Assembly: GCA_037962975.1 (NCBI GenBank)
Contig: CM075671.1
Location: forward strand, 155,299,501-155,363,500
DNA: 64,000 bases
Reading direction: 5' to 3'
From: Clitoria ternatea
Lineage: Eukaryota > Streptophyta > Magnoliopsida > Fabales > Fabaceae
The translations under genes and the position numbers were made by a program. Of the stretch, positions 1 through 11,530 are shown piece after piece. The notes beneath the pieces are model-generated. The model searched no databases. It had not been told where the DNA came from and was given only the letters and a program-made list of their open reading frames with translations. Each line of letters begins with the position of its first letter. The first letter of the stretch is position 1.

Positions 1-363
1 GTCCTTTCTCCAATGTAGTGTGAGGGTCTTCCTTGGGTATGTCCTCATTACTGGTGATAAGGTCTTTGAATTGTTTGTCTCTATCTTCATTTCCCTGCAT
101 CCATAGGTCTCTATTACAAGCTAGAACTCCTTGAAATAGAGTGGCAAATTTGCTAAGATACGTGATGAATATTAGCAAGTTATGGCAAAAAATCATGTTG
201 CTGTTGAATAGTATGGTGGGTATCCTGGTTATGTCCCTTATCTAAGATTCATATTCGTGGTTATTTGAAGCATAACTCCGTTTTTAAGGTCTGTAACTAG
301 GAACATCTCGATTAGATGAACCAGTTTTATGCAACTGCTGGCACATACAGAAGTGATGCATAA

Positions 364-1350
364 GTCTTCAAGGACTCCCTTGGCATCAAGAGGAAGAGAT
401 CAGAATCTTCCGGTGGAAGCTCCAAGAGAACAAGGTCTGAACGTTTACCTTCCAACCAGTCTGCCTCCTCTATCCCTTCTCCCTCTCCTCAGCCCCTTTC
501 CATCATTGTTGTGCCTCCACCTCTGCCCCAGACCTCAACCTCCCTAGCCATTGTTCCTCATGCTGTTATCTCCACTGTTATCCATAAATACAAACTTCCC
601 CCTCTATATGTTCCTCACTCTGCCCTTTCTACTTACACATTCTATAAACTTGTCCTTGACCCATCAAACCCTAGGTATAAGAACCCTTACAACACTGTCA
701 TTGTCCAAAACCCAAACTTCAATCCACGTAAATTCTACATCATGCCCTCTGCACCTACACACTATCCTCCTCTTCCTATAGAATGACTTCTAGGATACCC
801 AGACATGTTATCTAATGATGATCTTGGTATATTTCATGTGCTTCGAGCTGAACAAGCCTCAGTTGCTCATGACTTAAAACATGGTTGTACTTCTCTGGAT
901 GATGTTTTAATTAGGAATTATCCTATTGCCACCCCCTGGAAGAAGATTTTGTTTGTTGTTCCTCGCAAGCCCCTTCCAGCTAAATGGATCTCTCTGGGCA
1001 GACTAAAGAAGCCAATGCCTCCTAGGTCCAAACCTCTTTACTTTGGTCTCCTTTGAGCTCGACAACTTCTAGAAGTCAACCTTCGTAGTATCTTGACTGC
1101 TCCTAAGCCAACAGAAGCTCACGTTGATGCCTTATGGTACCATTACCTTTGGACAATTCATGAAGAAGGCTCTTGTTCTTATAGTTCTGTTTTTCCAAAT
1201 CCTCTTTTTCAATACTATCCCTCTTTGATTTCTTTTAATTTACCTTTCATTTTAGTCATTCAGACTCGTTATTTTATACTTGTCTCCTCTGTAACATCTC
1301 CTTTTTTTAGCTCTTCTTTTACTCAAGATTTTCTCTTAGGGTCTCAGTGA
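364..1350 (+). pseudogene. Env-like / third ORF of copia P, decayed
   Basis: One frame runs from 364 to the TGA at 1348-1350 with only two internal TGA codons (784 and 1054), about 329 codons in all. No initiator is certain, because the frame opens after a stop at 361. The product begins with a basic, serine-rich stretch (KRKRSESSGGSSKRTRSER). A proline/serine-rich region follows (residues about 30-140), then a mixed region, and the C-terminus is hydrophobic enough for one membrane segment. It lies after the expected pol position and before the 3' LTR. Sireviruses are known for an extra ORF there, often called env-like and proline-rich, so that identity is an inference from position and composition. 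I do not recognise the sequence itself. Confidence 0.5.
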
Positions 1351-1372
1351 TGTCCCTTCTTTTATTGATATC

Positions 1373-1386
1373 AAAAGGGGGAGAGG
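1373..1386 (+). promoter_or_regulatory. Upstream polypurine tract of copia P
   Basis: This is an AAAAGGGGGAGAGG purine run 23 bp after the env-like stop and about 230 bp before the LTR. Sireviruses are known to carry more than one polypurine tract near the 3' LTR. It could prime plus-strand DNA in addition to the LTR-adjacent tract. Confidence 0.45.
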
Positions 1387-1603
1387 TTAGAAGTCTTTTT
1401 ATGATGAACGATGACAAGAAAAGTTAGTTTGTTGTATGTAATTTTGTTTAATGAAAAACATATTATTCCACTTGATCTTGTCTGATCTTGTGATTATTAT
1501 AATTTAATCTTTATTTTTCTTATATACATAATCTGATACTTTATCTTCTCTCAATCACAGACTTCATCAATGAAAAAGACTTGATGTCTGTTATCAACAA
1601 ATA

Positions 1604-1612
1604 AGGGGAGAT
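1604..1612 (+). promoter_or_regulatory. Polypurine tract at the 3' LTR of copia P
   Basis: AGGGGAGAT abuts the TGTTAAG start of the LTR. This is the usual copia plus-strand primer position and it fixes the LTR boundary. Confidence 0.7.
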
Positions 1613-2945
1613 TGTTAAGAAAAAGTTTGGATGAAAAACTTTTTTCTAAGTTATCTTGGACTAGACCTTAGTTTCTATATCGTTAAATTTGTTAATATCA
1701 TATATCAAGTATTTTTGTTAGAAAGTGAAGTCTACACTATCTTTGAATAATCTGTATGCCTAAGTATTTTAGGATACGAGTCATAGGCTATGAAATAAAG
1801 GGGACTATCAACATTCTAGAAGTCTGGTAGATAATCAATGGTTTGTTAGAAGCATACTGCTAAAATCAGATTGTTCTCACTCAAAAGATCAAAAAGTAAC
1901 TCTCAATGTTCCTTATTCTATTTAAGTGATGCATTGGGATTCATGCACTTATTATATATGCATGGTTATCATCAAAAAACATAAAGAACAAGATGAAGAT
2001 TAACAGCAAATGTTAGCGTACCTACCTCTACGCATTTTCAGAGTACACTGAGCATATTCTGAACTTATGTCAGGTTGTCTCAGAAAGCCCCTTCTAACCT
2101 TTAAGCGCTGACTTCTAACCTTTCGCTCTATCAAGAAATAAAATACGGATGAGTTTATGCATGGGAGATACATGAGAAACCATTTCCATGAAAGAACTGA
2201 AGGAGTCTATTACTAGCCCCTAAAGTCCGTAACAACATCCAGGTCTGGTAACACAAAGCCTAAGGCAAATACCTTCAAAGGATTTCCAACGACTATATCT
2301 TCCTTCAAGAAGTAGCAACAATTATATCCTCTAGCTTCTATAAATACCAAGGAAGATTGAACTTTACGAGCTTTTATTCAAATTCTCTAAAGTACAATTC
2401 TCTCTATTCATTCTTCTCTTGTAAGACAAAGACCTTCCCTGTTTATTCTACCTCTAGTAAACCTTGGTCTTATGTCATAACTTAGTGTATAATTTCATTT
2501 GTATATCACTTATACACTAAGTTTTATGAGTTACTTTCATTCATTCAAACACTTTGTAAAAGTCTGGTGTATTGCCAAAATTCATGAGTATGGGAAACAC
2601 TGTTGGCTTGAATAGGCTTTTGAAAGAATACTTGGGTTGAGCAGGAGTGGCTTATTGAAAGAATACTTGGGTTTAAGCTAGAAGTGGCTTGAATCAAGAA
2701 TACTTATGGCACAAGTCTGGTTCTATTATTGTAAAGGAGATTTTACAATAGTGGAAATCCTTCAAGTTAGAAGGGACTGGACGTAGCTTCAGTGTTGAAA
2801 GTGAACCAGTATAAATTCTCTGTGTTGATCTCTTTCCTTTACTCTTTTGCATCATTTGATTACGTGTTCTATTTGGTTCTTATTTTCCATGAAAAGACTC
2901 TGTGACTTATTCAACCTCTCTTCTAATTCTGACTCTGAACCATTA
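1613..2945 (+). repeat. 3' LTR of copia P
   Basis: The LTR is about 1333 bp, starting TGTTAAG after the polypurine tract and ending near GAACCATTA (CCATCA in the related LTRs). Its last 400 bp carry about three copies of a motif of the form GAAAGAATACTTGGGTT...AGGAGTGGC, shared with the LTRs of A, C1 and (inverted) M1. The middle part is AT-rich with no reading frame. Confidence 0.75.
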
Positions 2946-3539
2946 ACATCTTTATTTTTAAAAAAGGATTTTTGTTGTTTTCCTTTCTAACATGCTTTGC
3001 AAGGCTGGGAGCTGTTAAAAGAGATTATTGGCAGTCCCTTGACTAGCCTTCTTCTATTTAGTTTTGAAATATGTTTCATGCTAACATGCCTATGCTTTTT
3101 GTGCCAGACCCATATCTCCTCAGAGGTTGAGAAAAAACATGTTACATTTTGATTATTCAGCTCAGCCAGATCAACCTTGTAGAGGTTGTTGTATTTGTTT
3201 GCTGCAAAGAGAATAACCCTATCATGGTTGATGATAGTACACTTCTCCTTGCCAAAAGAGACTTATAACCATTATCGTAAAATTGACTTATGCTTAATAG
3301 GTTATGTCTCAGACCTTTAACAAAATAAACATTTTCAATTATGGGTGAAGGAGTGTTACCTATCTTACCATTACCTACAATATGATTGGTCAAGTTTCCT
3401 CCAAAAGTAACCTTCCCACCTTCAAAATGTTCTAGGTCTAGGAACATAGACCTTTTTTTTGTCATGTGATGCAAGCACCCACCGTTCAGATACCAGTAGT
3501 GTTGCTTTGCTTTTGTCCTTAAGCACATATACAATGGGA
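2946..3539 (-). pseudogene. Protease and pre-integrase region of M1 (broken)
   Basis: In the longest open stretch (3157-3534) the protease active site reads YLNGGC, where the family has an Asp: Asp to Asn, so catalysis is lost. The gag-pre-integrase segment follows (RHNLLSISQF), then decayed sequence with the CEAC-like zinc residues near 2990. Frames shift several times. The sequence ends where P is inserted. It is homologous to 47285-47830 of copia A. Confidence 0.7.
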
Positions 3540-5197
3540 ATGATCATTGCATTTGGTATCCAAAACTTCTTGGGTCCTAGAAGGTTAGTGCTCTTTAGGT
3601 TTCTCTTTTTCCTTTTTAAACAATATTTTATCACATGACCATGCTTCTTGTAGTAATTACATTTGGCATGTTTATGTTTGCTTTGAAAAGATAGCGGAGG
3701 AGGAGAAACTTTCTTAAAATCTGTCTTTTCAACATAACCTAGACCAGGTCTGTCATGGCCACTGTGAAATACGACAGACTTCTGAGTTGTTTAACTCAGT
3801 TTTCAAAATTCCATTTTCTTTCTTTAGTCTGTGTAGTTCCGTAAGATGTGATTTCTATTTTGTTCTAACTTTTTTACATAATCCATATCTAAATCTTTCT
3901 TCTTAAAATTAGATAATATATTTTCATAACAAGAAACAGTCTCAGATTGTTTCTTTTTTAAAAGCTTATAATTTTTCAAAAGTGTTGAAAAATATTTAAA
4001 CAAGACTTCATAGTTTTCCTTGAGTTCAGAAGGATTTACCTCTTCAGAGTCTAAATCACTTGAGTTTTCTTCAGATTCAGAGTCTGTTTTTGCCATTAGA
4101 TAGATTTGAGCAGATTCTATCTCTTTCTTAGATTCACTTGTACTAGATGAATCTTCATCATTCCAGGTGATTAGTCCTTTTTGTTTCTTGAAAAATGTCC
4201 TTTTCTCTCTCCCGTCCTTCTTGTCTTTGTTCAAGAGAGGATATTCAGCCTTGACGTGTCCTGGTTTCCTGTAATTGAAACACTCCAAAATTGTTTTGTT
4301 AGTTTTAAATTTGTATTGACTTTTACCTTTAGATTTTCTTCTGTTGAACCTCTCAGATCTGTCTTTCTTCTTTTTCAGCAGCCTATAAAAATGTTTGGTG
4401 ACAACATCTATGTCCTCATCTTTATCACCAGAGCCAGGATTTGAGCTAGTTGAATCCTCAACTTTAGGATCTTTTCCCCTTCTGGTTGTTTCTTCAAACT
4501 TTAGAGCAATACCTTTGGAAGAAGAAGATTTTGAAACCTCATTTTGCTTTAGCTTTAACTCATGAACTCTTAGCACTCCAAAGGGTTCATCAAGAGTCAA
4601 GGTGCTAAGATCCTTAACTTCTTCTAGAGTAGCAAACTTAGCATCAAACTTTTTTGCTAAGCAGCCCAGAAGTTTAACATTGATATCCTCAACAGAGGGA
4701 GTTGATCTGAAGGCTTGAAGCTTATTTAATAAGGTTTGGAATCTACCAAACATCTGGTTAACAGATTCGCGCTCCTCCATTTTGAAGTTATCATTCTTTT
4801 TGGTTACAAGAATCTTCTTGGATCGTTTAACATTAGAGGTGCCTTCATAGTTACGCTGAAGGGCATCTTAGATTTCCTTCACAGATTTATAGCTATAGAC
4901 ATTGTTTTATTCCAACTTGCTTAAGGCACAGATTAAAAGGAATCTGGCCTTGGCATTTGCTTCCATCCTCTTGACATCAGCCGTAGTCCATTTATCTTCA
5001 GGCGTGGGCTTTCCATCACTATCCACAGGGACTATATGATCACCGTTTGAAATGATTCCCTACACAGTGTATGGGGTATACTTGATGAAAATCTCCATCT
5101 TGTCTTTCCAATAGGCATAATCTTCACCAAGGAAGGCTGGCGGTCTGTGTATTGAGGAACCTTCAACAAAAAGCTAATCTTGATGAAAGGTAGCCAT
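3540..5197 (-). pseudogene. Gag of copia M1 (broken)
   Basis: The likely ATG is at 5195-5197, just downstream of the primer site, but the frame has an early stop. The longest open piece is 3824-4780 (318 residues). It holds the copia gag core, a Lys/Ser/Glu-rich linker, a zinc knuckle at residues about 165-178 reading CFNYRKPGHVKAEYP (two of the three Cys changed to Tyr), an acidic serine-rich stretch and a coiled-coil-like tail. A second knuckle near 3614-3660 reads CNYYKKHGHVIKYC, again with one Cys to Tyr. The repeated Cys-to-Tyr changes are G-to-A transitions, as expected from methylated-cytosine decay. Confidence 0.75.
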
Positions 5198-5244
5198 AGA
5201 TCTTGATCCTTTTTACTTGTTTAAGTAATTAACCTAAACAGATA

Positions 5245-5255
5245 AGCTCTGTACC
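5245..5255 (-). other. Primer binding site of M1
   Basis: GCTCTGTACCA is the complement of the tRNA-iMet primer site TGGTATCAGAGC with one base lost. It sits next to the LTR end at 5259. Confidence 0.65.
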
Positions 5256-5258
5256 AAT

Positions 5259-6524
5259 TGATGGTATAAAGTCAAACTTAGAAGAGGGGTTGAATAAGTC
5301 TAAACTCTTTCACGCAGACTATTAAAAATAATCTGAAAGATGTTTCAGACTTAAGATGATGCAACCTTTAGAAAGCAAAGGGTAGTGGGAAGATAACATA
5401 GTTGATTTATACTAGTTCACTCCCAAAGTGGAAGCTTCGTCCAGTACCTTCAGACTTGAAGGATTTTCATTATGTAAAAATCTTTTTTTACACAACAAGC
5501 ACAACCTGTGCTCTAAGTATTGTTGACTCCAACCACTTTTGGCTTAACCCAAGTATTCTTTCAATCAAGCCACTCGTATTTCATTCCTAAGTATTCTTTC
5601 TAAAGCTTCTTCAGGCCAAGAAGTGTTTCCCACTTATACTAAAGGTTGGTGAACACACCAAACTTGTTACACAAGATATGAATGATAAAGGAAGGTTATG
5701 GAACAAAGATAACTTAGCATACAAAGAGATTTGTATTTGTAGCTAAAAATACGCTAAGTTATGGTAAGCAAAAAGCCAAGGTCTACCAGAGGTAGAACAA
5801 CAAGAAAAGCTTTTGCTCATGAGACAAATACAATGAAAAAGCTGAAGAGTTTGCTAGCGAACACTTTTAATATTTTTTCACATTCTCAAAGCTTTTTCAA
5901 AGTTTTTGATCTTCTCATATTTATAGAGCAGTTATGATATCCGTTGGAGAAGAAATAACCATTGATTACATTTAACCTTGAGGATGTAGATGGTGACAAG
6001 GTCTGAATCAGGAGCTCTTCAGAACTTATACCAAAATTGTGATCCTTGAGAATCTCATATTAAAATATGCCTATTTGTTTAGCTTTTTCAAGCTAAAAGG
6101 TACACTATTGTAGAGGTTGACCTTAGGCTTTACACTTTCACAAATATAACTTTATTCTAAATCTTGAGATTTGCAAGACATCTTCTTGGGTATCTGCGGG
6201 CATGAAATCCTAAAATTTTTGTTCCTTTTCCTTTTTGATGAAAGGTGCAGGTTTTGAGCAAAACACTATGTTTAGCACTTTCATAGAAAAGGAAGGTTGT
6301 TGTTCAGAAAACGTTCTTGAGAAAAAGTTCAGACATTTCTCTTGGTTCTTCTTGTTTCAAGATGGACTTCTTTATATGGATGAACCAGACTTGTCTTTGA
6401 AATAAATTTTGTTTGATGGACTCCCTCTTTTTCTTTCAACATGTGCGCTTCAGACTTTTCCTAAAACACCTGCTAAAACATGTTAGCAAACATGCAAGTA
6501 GAGTCTTGATGAGTGTTATTAACA
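5259..6524 (-). repeat. 5' LTR of copia M1
   Basis: The LTR is about 1266 bp. In element orientation it starts TGTTAATAAC (at 6524) and ends ACCATCA next to the primer site. The start matches that of C1 (TGTTGATAAC), and the end carries inverted copies of the AAGTATTC...CCACT motif of the SIRE family. It is flanked on the right by gypsy T. Confidence 0.75.
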
Positions 6525-7807
6525 AATCCCAGGGGTTGAGACTTTTTAGTCTCTTATTCAGACTTAGATCTAACACAGGAGAAACAGACAAGTCTTCCTA
6601 CACATCAACATCGTCAACATGGATCACATGCGAAGGATCAAGAATATACTTCCTCAACTGTGACACATGAAACACGTGTAGATTTACAAGATGCGGAGGA
6701 AGTGCAATCTAATATGAAACATGACCGATTCTATCCAGAATCTCGTATAGTCTAATAAACTTAGGACTTAATTTCCTGGTCTTCAAAGGTCTACCAATTC
6801 CTTTATCATGTGAGACTTTCAGAAACACATGATCACCAACTTGAAATTCAACTGGTTTCCTTTTGTCATAGTAACTTTTCTGTCGGTCTTGAGCAATCTT
6901 CATATTCTCTTTATTCTTTCTAATATGCTCAGTAGTCTCTTGAATAATTGCAGGCCCTAACGTCAAGTTTTCACCAATTTCTAACTAACATAGAGGCGTT
7001 CTACATTTCCTACCATAAAGTGCCTCATAAGGAGCCATACAGATATTACTGTGGTAACTATTATTGTATGTGAACTCAATCAATGGAAGAAATCTCTCCT
7101 AACAACCACCATAGTCAAGCACACAATCCCTCAACAGATCTTTTAGGCTTTGTATAGTCCTTTGAGATTGTCTGTCGGTTTGTGGATGATAAGCGAAGCT
7201 AAGCTTGAGTTTAAAGCTTAACTCTTGATGTAAGCTTCCCCAAAATCAGGAAGTAAACTGAGGGTCATGATCGGATACAATTCTAGACGGAACGCCATGT
7301 AATCTAACAATCTCCTTTATGTATAATTGGGCTAATTTCTCCAATGAATTCTTTATATTCATGGGTAAGAAGTAAACATACTTTGTTAAACGATTAACAA
7401 TTACCTATATCATATTATTCCAAGCATGAGGTCTGGGAAACCAGAAACAAAATCCATAGCAATACTATCCCTCTTCCAAACTGGGATCTCAAGAGGTCTC
7501 AACAAACCAAATGGTTTCTGATGTTTAACCTTATCCTTCTAACACACAAGGCAAGATGCAACAAGATTCACCACATCACGCTTTATACCAAGCCACCAAA
7601 AATTCTTTCTCAAGTCCTGATACATTTTAGTTGCACCAGGATGGATGCTCAACACACTTTTATGAGCTTCCTTCTCAAATCACCGCTAGATGGAATATAA
7701 ATTCGGCCCTTAACACGCCAAATACCGTCTAGACCTTCTGACAACATCAAATCCTTCCCACCAGCTTGAGCTTCTTTCAACTCAATCAAATACTTATCAG
7801 TTAATTG
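6525..7807 (-). pseudogene. Integrase of gypsy T (inactive)
   Basis: Translation across frames shows a zinc-binding stretch (near 7540-7640), then the catalytic core with first Asp in AMDFVSGFP, second Asp in VSDHDPQF (near 7270), and a third position reading TDRQSQRTIQ, where the catalytic Glu has become Gln. The conserved QVGDHVFLKVS and HVFHVSQLRKY segments of the gypsy integrase tail follow (6590-6870). Stops and shifts interrupt the frame. The 3' end is lost at the M1 junction. Confidence 0.8.
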
Positions 7808-9360
7808 TCACTCTTTCACCCTTTCAAAGAATGCATTACAAATTTTCAAAACAGCCAAAGAAATTTTATTCAAGGTATACATCTTCACACCAACATTCAG
7901 GTTACAAAATTGTTCAATCAATTCAATTTCCTTCACCATTATGGCTGAAACATGCAAAGATTTTTGACTCAATGCATCGGCTACAACATTCACTTTTCTA
8001 GGATGGTACTTCAATTCGAAGTCATAGTCTTTCAAGAATTCCATCTACCGCCTTTGGTGCATATTTAATTCCTTCTGGTCAAACAAATATTTAAGGCTCT
8101 TGTGATCACTATAGACCATAAACTTAGAATCGTACAAATAATATCGCCATAACCTTAAAGCAAAAACCACTGCCACCAATTCAAGATTATGGGTTGGATA
8201 ATTAGATTCACGTGGTCGCAACTGTCTTAATGCATAAGTTATCACACCTTCATTTTGCATCAACACACATCCAAGTCCAAGCTTGGAAGCATCACAATAG
8301 ACAATAAATTCCTCTTGTAAATTGGGCAAAGCCAATACAGGTGCAAAAGTAAGCCACAACTTTAACTCTTGAAAATTTTTCTCACATTCGGGCATCCAAA
8401 CAAATGGTTAGTTTTTACGAGTCAATTTGGTCATAGGCAAAGCGATGTGGGAAAATCCCTCAATAAATCTTTGGTAATATCCTACTAGACCAAGAAAACT
8501 TCAAACCTCAAAAGCAGATTTTGACCTTTCCCATGCCATAACAGCTTTATCCTTTGATGAATCAACAACAATACCATGACGAGAAATCACATGACCAAGA
8601 AATGAAATTTCATTCAATCAGAATTCAAATTTAGAGAACTTAGCATACAACTGCTTCTCTCAGAGAATAGACAACACAAGGCAAAGATGCCTCTCGTACT
8701 CTTTGTGGCTTTTAGAGCATACCAGAATATCATCAATGAACATCACAATAATCTCGTCAAGATACTCATGGAAGATACTATTCATGTAGTCCATGAAAAT
8801 CACAGTAGCATGTATCACACCGAATGGCATCATCATATACTCGTAGTGGCCATATCGTATCCAAAAAGCTGTCTTGGGAATATCGTTGGTCTTCACCCTA
8901 ATTTGGTGATATCCAAAACATAAATAAATTTTAGAGAAAACAATGACACCCTTTAATTGATCCAATAGATCATCAATATGAGGAAAATGGTATTTGTTCT
9001 TAATAGTCAATTTATTAAGTTAGCGATAATTGACGCACATTCCCATGCTTCCATCATTCTTCTTCACCAACAACACAAGTGCGTCCTAAGGAGACACACT
9101 TAGGTGAATAAACTCTCGTTCCAATAATTCCCTGACTTTCTTTTTAAGATCAGACAACTCCATAGGAGACATTCTATAAGGAGCTCTAGAAACAGGTTCA
9201 GCGCCAGGAACCAAGTCAATAGAAAATCCCACCTCACATAGGGGAGGCAAACCAGAAACATCATTAGGAAAGACATCCAGAAATTTAGAAAGAATAGGAA
9301 TTTTGTAAGATTGGGAGGTACTAATCCCATCAACCATACCTTACAGGTTAAAACGTTTAA
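7808..9360 (-). pseudogene. Reverse transcriptase and RNase H of gypsy T (broken)
   Basis: The RT start is at 9086-9337 (AEPVSRAPYRMSPMELSDLKK), and the palm is at 8660-9010 with FIDDIL at the catalytic YxDD position. The RT thumb is decayed (8400-8660). RNase H follows at 8045-8395 (YCDASKLGLG, HNLELVAVVFALRLWR, YSDHKSLKYLF), with its acidic residues visible, then the linker HPRKVNVVADALSQK at 7808-8044. The gypsy-type gene order supports the assignment. Stop codons separate the pieces. Confidence 0.85.
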
Positions 9361-9574
9361 CATTTAGAGTCGGAAAAATCACTATTTTATTGTGACAATC
9401 CACCAAAACCTTATTCGTAGACAACTAATCGATTCCTATAATAATCTCTAGATTCTTCATAGCAAACACACGAGGGAAACAACAAATTTTCTACTCTCCA
9501 GAGTCATTTTGAAATTTTCACATCAAGTTACCAATCTCAAACAAGCACTGGTTGGTGTAGTCACCATCAACGAA
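9361..9574 (-). pseudogene. Protease C-terminus / RT linker of gypsy T
   Basis: This is the downstream part of the protease domain and its linker to RT, separated from the active-site half (17671-17850) by insertion of M2. With M2 removed the frame across the join reads GSLMVTTPTS, a normal protease-flap region in this family. The piece contains stops. Confidence 0.6.
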
Positions 9575-9579
9575 CCTTT

Positions 9580-10927
9580 TGTCAACCAAGTGGCCTCAAT
9601 TACTCAAGAGGGGGAGGGGGTGAATTGAGTATTAAAGATTTTCTTTGGAATGCCTTTGAATATAGTTCTTTTATAATTATATACTTAATGGTGATGGTAA
9701 AATTAATGTTGAGCAATAACAATATCAAATAACAAAGTAAGCAAGCAATTTAAATGCATAATTTTGAAAGAGTGTAGTTAAAGAGAAAATTGCAAACCGA
9801 TATAATGAGTTCCACCACACCGGTGTACGTCTCGCCTTCAAGTAACCCATTTGAAGGATTCCACTATTGGAGATTAGAGATACAAACTTTGAGCAATTGT
9901 AGCTTCCTAGTGTCCCACACTCAAAAACTCAATTCTTAGAAGTATAAGGGCACCCCACCCAATCTCTTAATCTCACAATTTTACAAGGTTGAAACCCAAC
10001 CCAAGTTCTAGGAATTTTGGTGTTTAAGATTACAAGGGTAACTCTCTAATAGAGTGGATATACATATTTTAGCACTCGAAGAATTTTCTCACTAACTAAG
10101 CTCTTAAGAGAATTGCAAAATAAAAGAATAGAGAGCAACGAGAGATAAGAAAGCTTAAGAGAAAAATGCTTGCTGCTTGAACTTGGTCAAATGAATCCTT
10201 CACATGCTCTCTCTATTTATAGCATTTCAAAAGGCAAAGCTTTCAATTAAAAATTCCCACCGATCCATGATTTATGCAAAGTTTATCTTCCATGATCCAT
10301 GATTCCAGTAATGGATGTCTGCTTAGTGATCCTTGTTTTCTGGGTTGATTCTTGTAATGTTTCTGTGATTTATGCAAAGCTGTTTCTTTCAAATTCAAAT
10401 TTGAAATTTAAATTTGAACTAAATGAATAGATTTATTTCCAAAATGAATAGATTCATTCAATGTATTTACACATCAAAAATAAAATGAATAGATTCAAAA
10501 TACAAATGAATGGATTCACTGCGTAAATTTTCATACTGCCAGACGTATGAATTGATTCATCTATAGCATGAATCAATTCAAGCTTTTAAAATTAAGTTTC
10601 CTGGGCAAAAATCTCATGTGAATCAATTCAGCTTCACCATGAATCGATTCAAGCATTTTGAATTGTAATTTCTAGCCCTGTTTAATGTGTGAATCGATTC
10701 ATATATCCATGTATTATTGTATGAATCGATTCATGCACTTGTTGCATGATTTTTGATACTTTGTTTCACCCAATTTGATACGTGGTTGCATGAAGCTTGG
10801 TTCCTTTGATCCTTAGGAACTTTGATGAACATTTTTCTCTTGTTTTAATCTTTTGTAATTGCCTTGAATCAATTCTTTGGAATTCATCAAATTTATATCA
10901 TCAAACATAATTAATTATAAAAATACA
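9580..10927 (-). repeat. 3' LTR of copia M2
   Basis: The LTR is 1348 bp, TGTCAACCAAG... to ...AAAAATACA on the plus strand. It contains a cluster of TGAATCGATTCA-like palindromes at 10430-10745. It lacks the extra block found near 17590-17655 of the other LTR. Confidence 0.88.
10430..10745. repeat. Palindrome cluster TGAAT-NG-ATTCA in M2 3' LTR
   Basis: About ten copies of a 12-base palindrome (TGAATCGATTCA with AG, GG, TG and CA variants at the centre) lie 15-50 bp apart in AT-rich DNA. The matching cluster is at 17095-17410. Sirevirus LTRs are known to hold clustered palindromic motifs upstream of the promoter, so this is likely the regulatory region. Confidence 0.75.
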
Positions 10928-10941
10928 TTCTCCCCATTTTT
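10928..10941 (-). promoter_or_regulatory. Polypurine tract of copia M2
   Basis: On the minus strand the sequence AAAAATGGGGAGAA directly abuts the LTR start TGTATTTTTA, preceded by GTCATCATC. It marks the 3' end of the internal region. Confidence 0.7.
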
Positions 10942-11530
10942 GATGATGACAACAAATGTTCATCTCTTGGGGTGTTAGTCTCACAACAGTTTAAAATTCA
11001 AGATTTTTTGGCAAACTAAACTCCCCCTTTCAAATGCATTTATATACCACTTGTTATATACTACTTGTTAATGTAGAATCATACAAAGTCATTTTGAAGA
11101 GGAATACCACTTGTTAAAGATAACATATTATATCCATGCATGTATCAGAGCGTATTTGTAACAAAATAATATTTCCCTCTTAGTGATTAAACAAGTGATT
11201 AAATAATCTCAACCTTCCCCTTAATAATATACTACTTTTCTCTCCCCCTAAATCAAATATAAATAATCAGTAATATCTCTCCCCCTTTGACATCATCAAA
11301 ATATAACAAGAGATTTATTAAAGCATATATAACATTCTAGTCTCTTCCCCTTTGATCATAATAAACACATTATCAGACAATCATATATCTCATACTCAAT
11401 CATTATCAAACTTATCACATGTTCAAAAACATATACCACATACAAATATATCAAGAAAACGTATAGGATTTGATTCTTAAACACAATTATAGCTTTCCAA
11501 AATTCCTAATTCCATTGTAATGTTTATAAA

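Larger units (their letters stand above)
1..2945 (+). mobile_element. Copia P (SIRE type), 3' end with 3' LTR
   Basis: This is the 3' end of a plus-strand Ty1/copia element. It holds a decayed env-like frame, two polypurine tracts and a 3' LTR at 1613-2945. The left part lies outside the window. The LTR is followed at 2946 by integrase-linker sequence of the minus-strand element M1, so P was inserted into M1; the second target-site copy would be off the left edge. The LTR 3' end shares its repeated motif (GAAAGAATACTTGGGTT) with the LTRs of A and C1, which supports SIRE-family membership. Bases 1-363 are non-coding or too decayed to read. Confidence 0.75.
2946..6524 (-). mobile_element. Copia M1 (SIRE type), 5' half
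   Basis: The minus-strand element is read right to left: 5' LTR 5259-6524, primer site, gag, protease and the start of the integrase region. It stops at 2946 where copia P is inserted, so the rest of pol lies beyond the window. Its right end joins gypsy T at 6525 inside T's integrase C-terminal region, so M1 sits in T. The coding sequence resembles copia A closely (same gag, knuckle and protease layout). Confidence 0.75.

Noticed and set aside
6500..6545. Possible plus-strand polypurine tract near CCAGGGGTTGAG
   Set aside because: The M1 LTR end and gypsy T reading explain it; similarity to 1580-1615 is short and probably chance.
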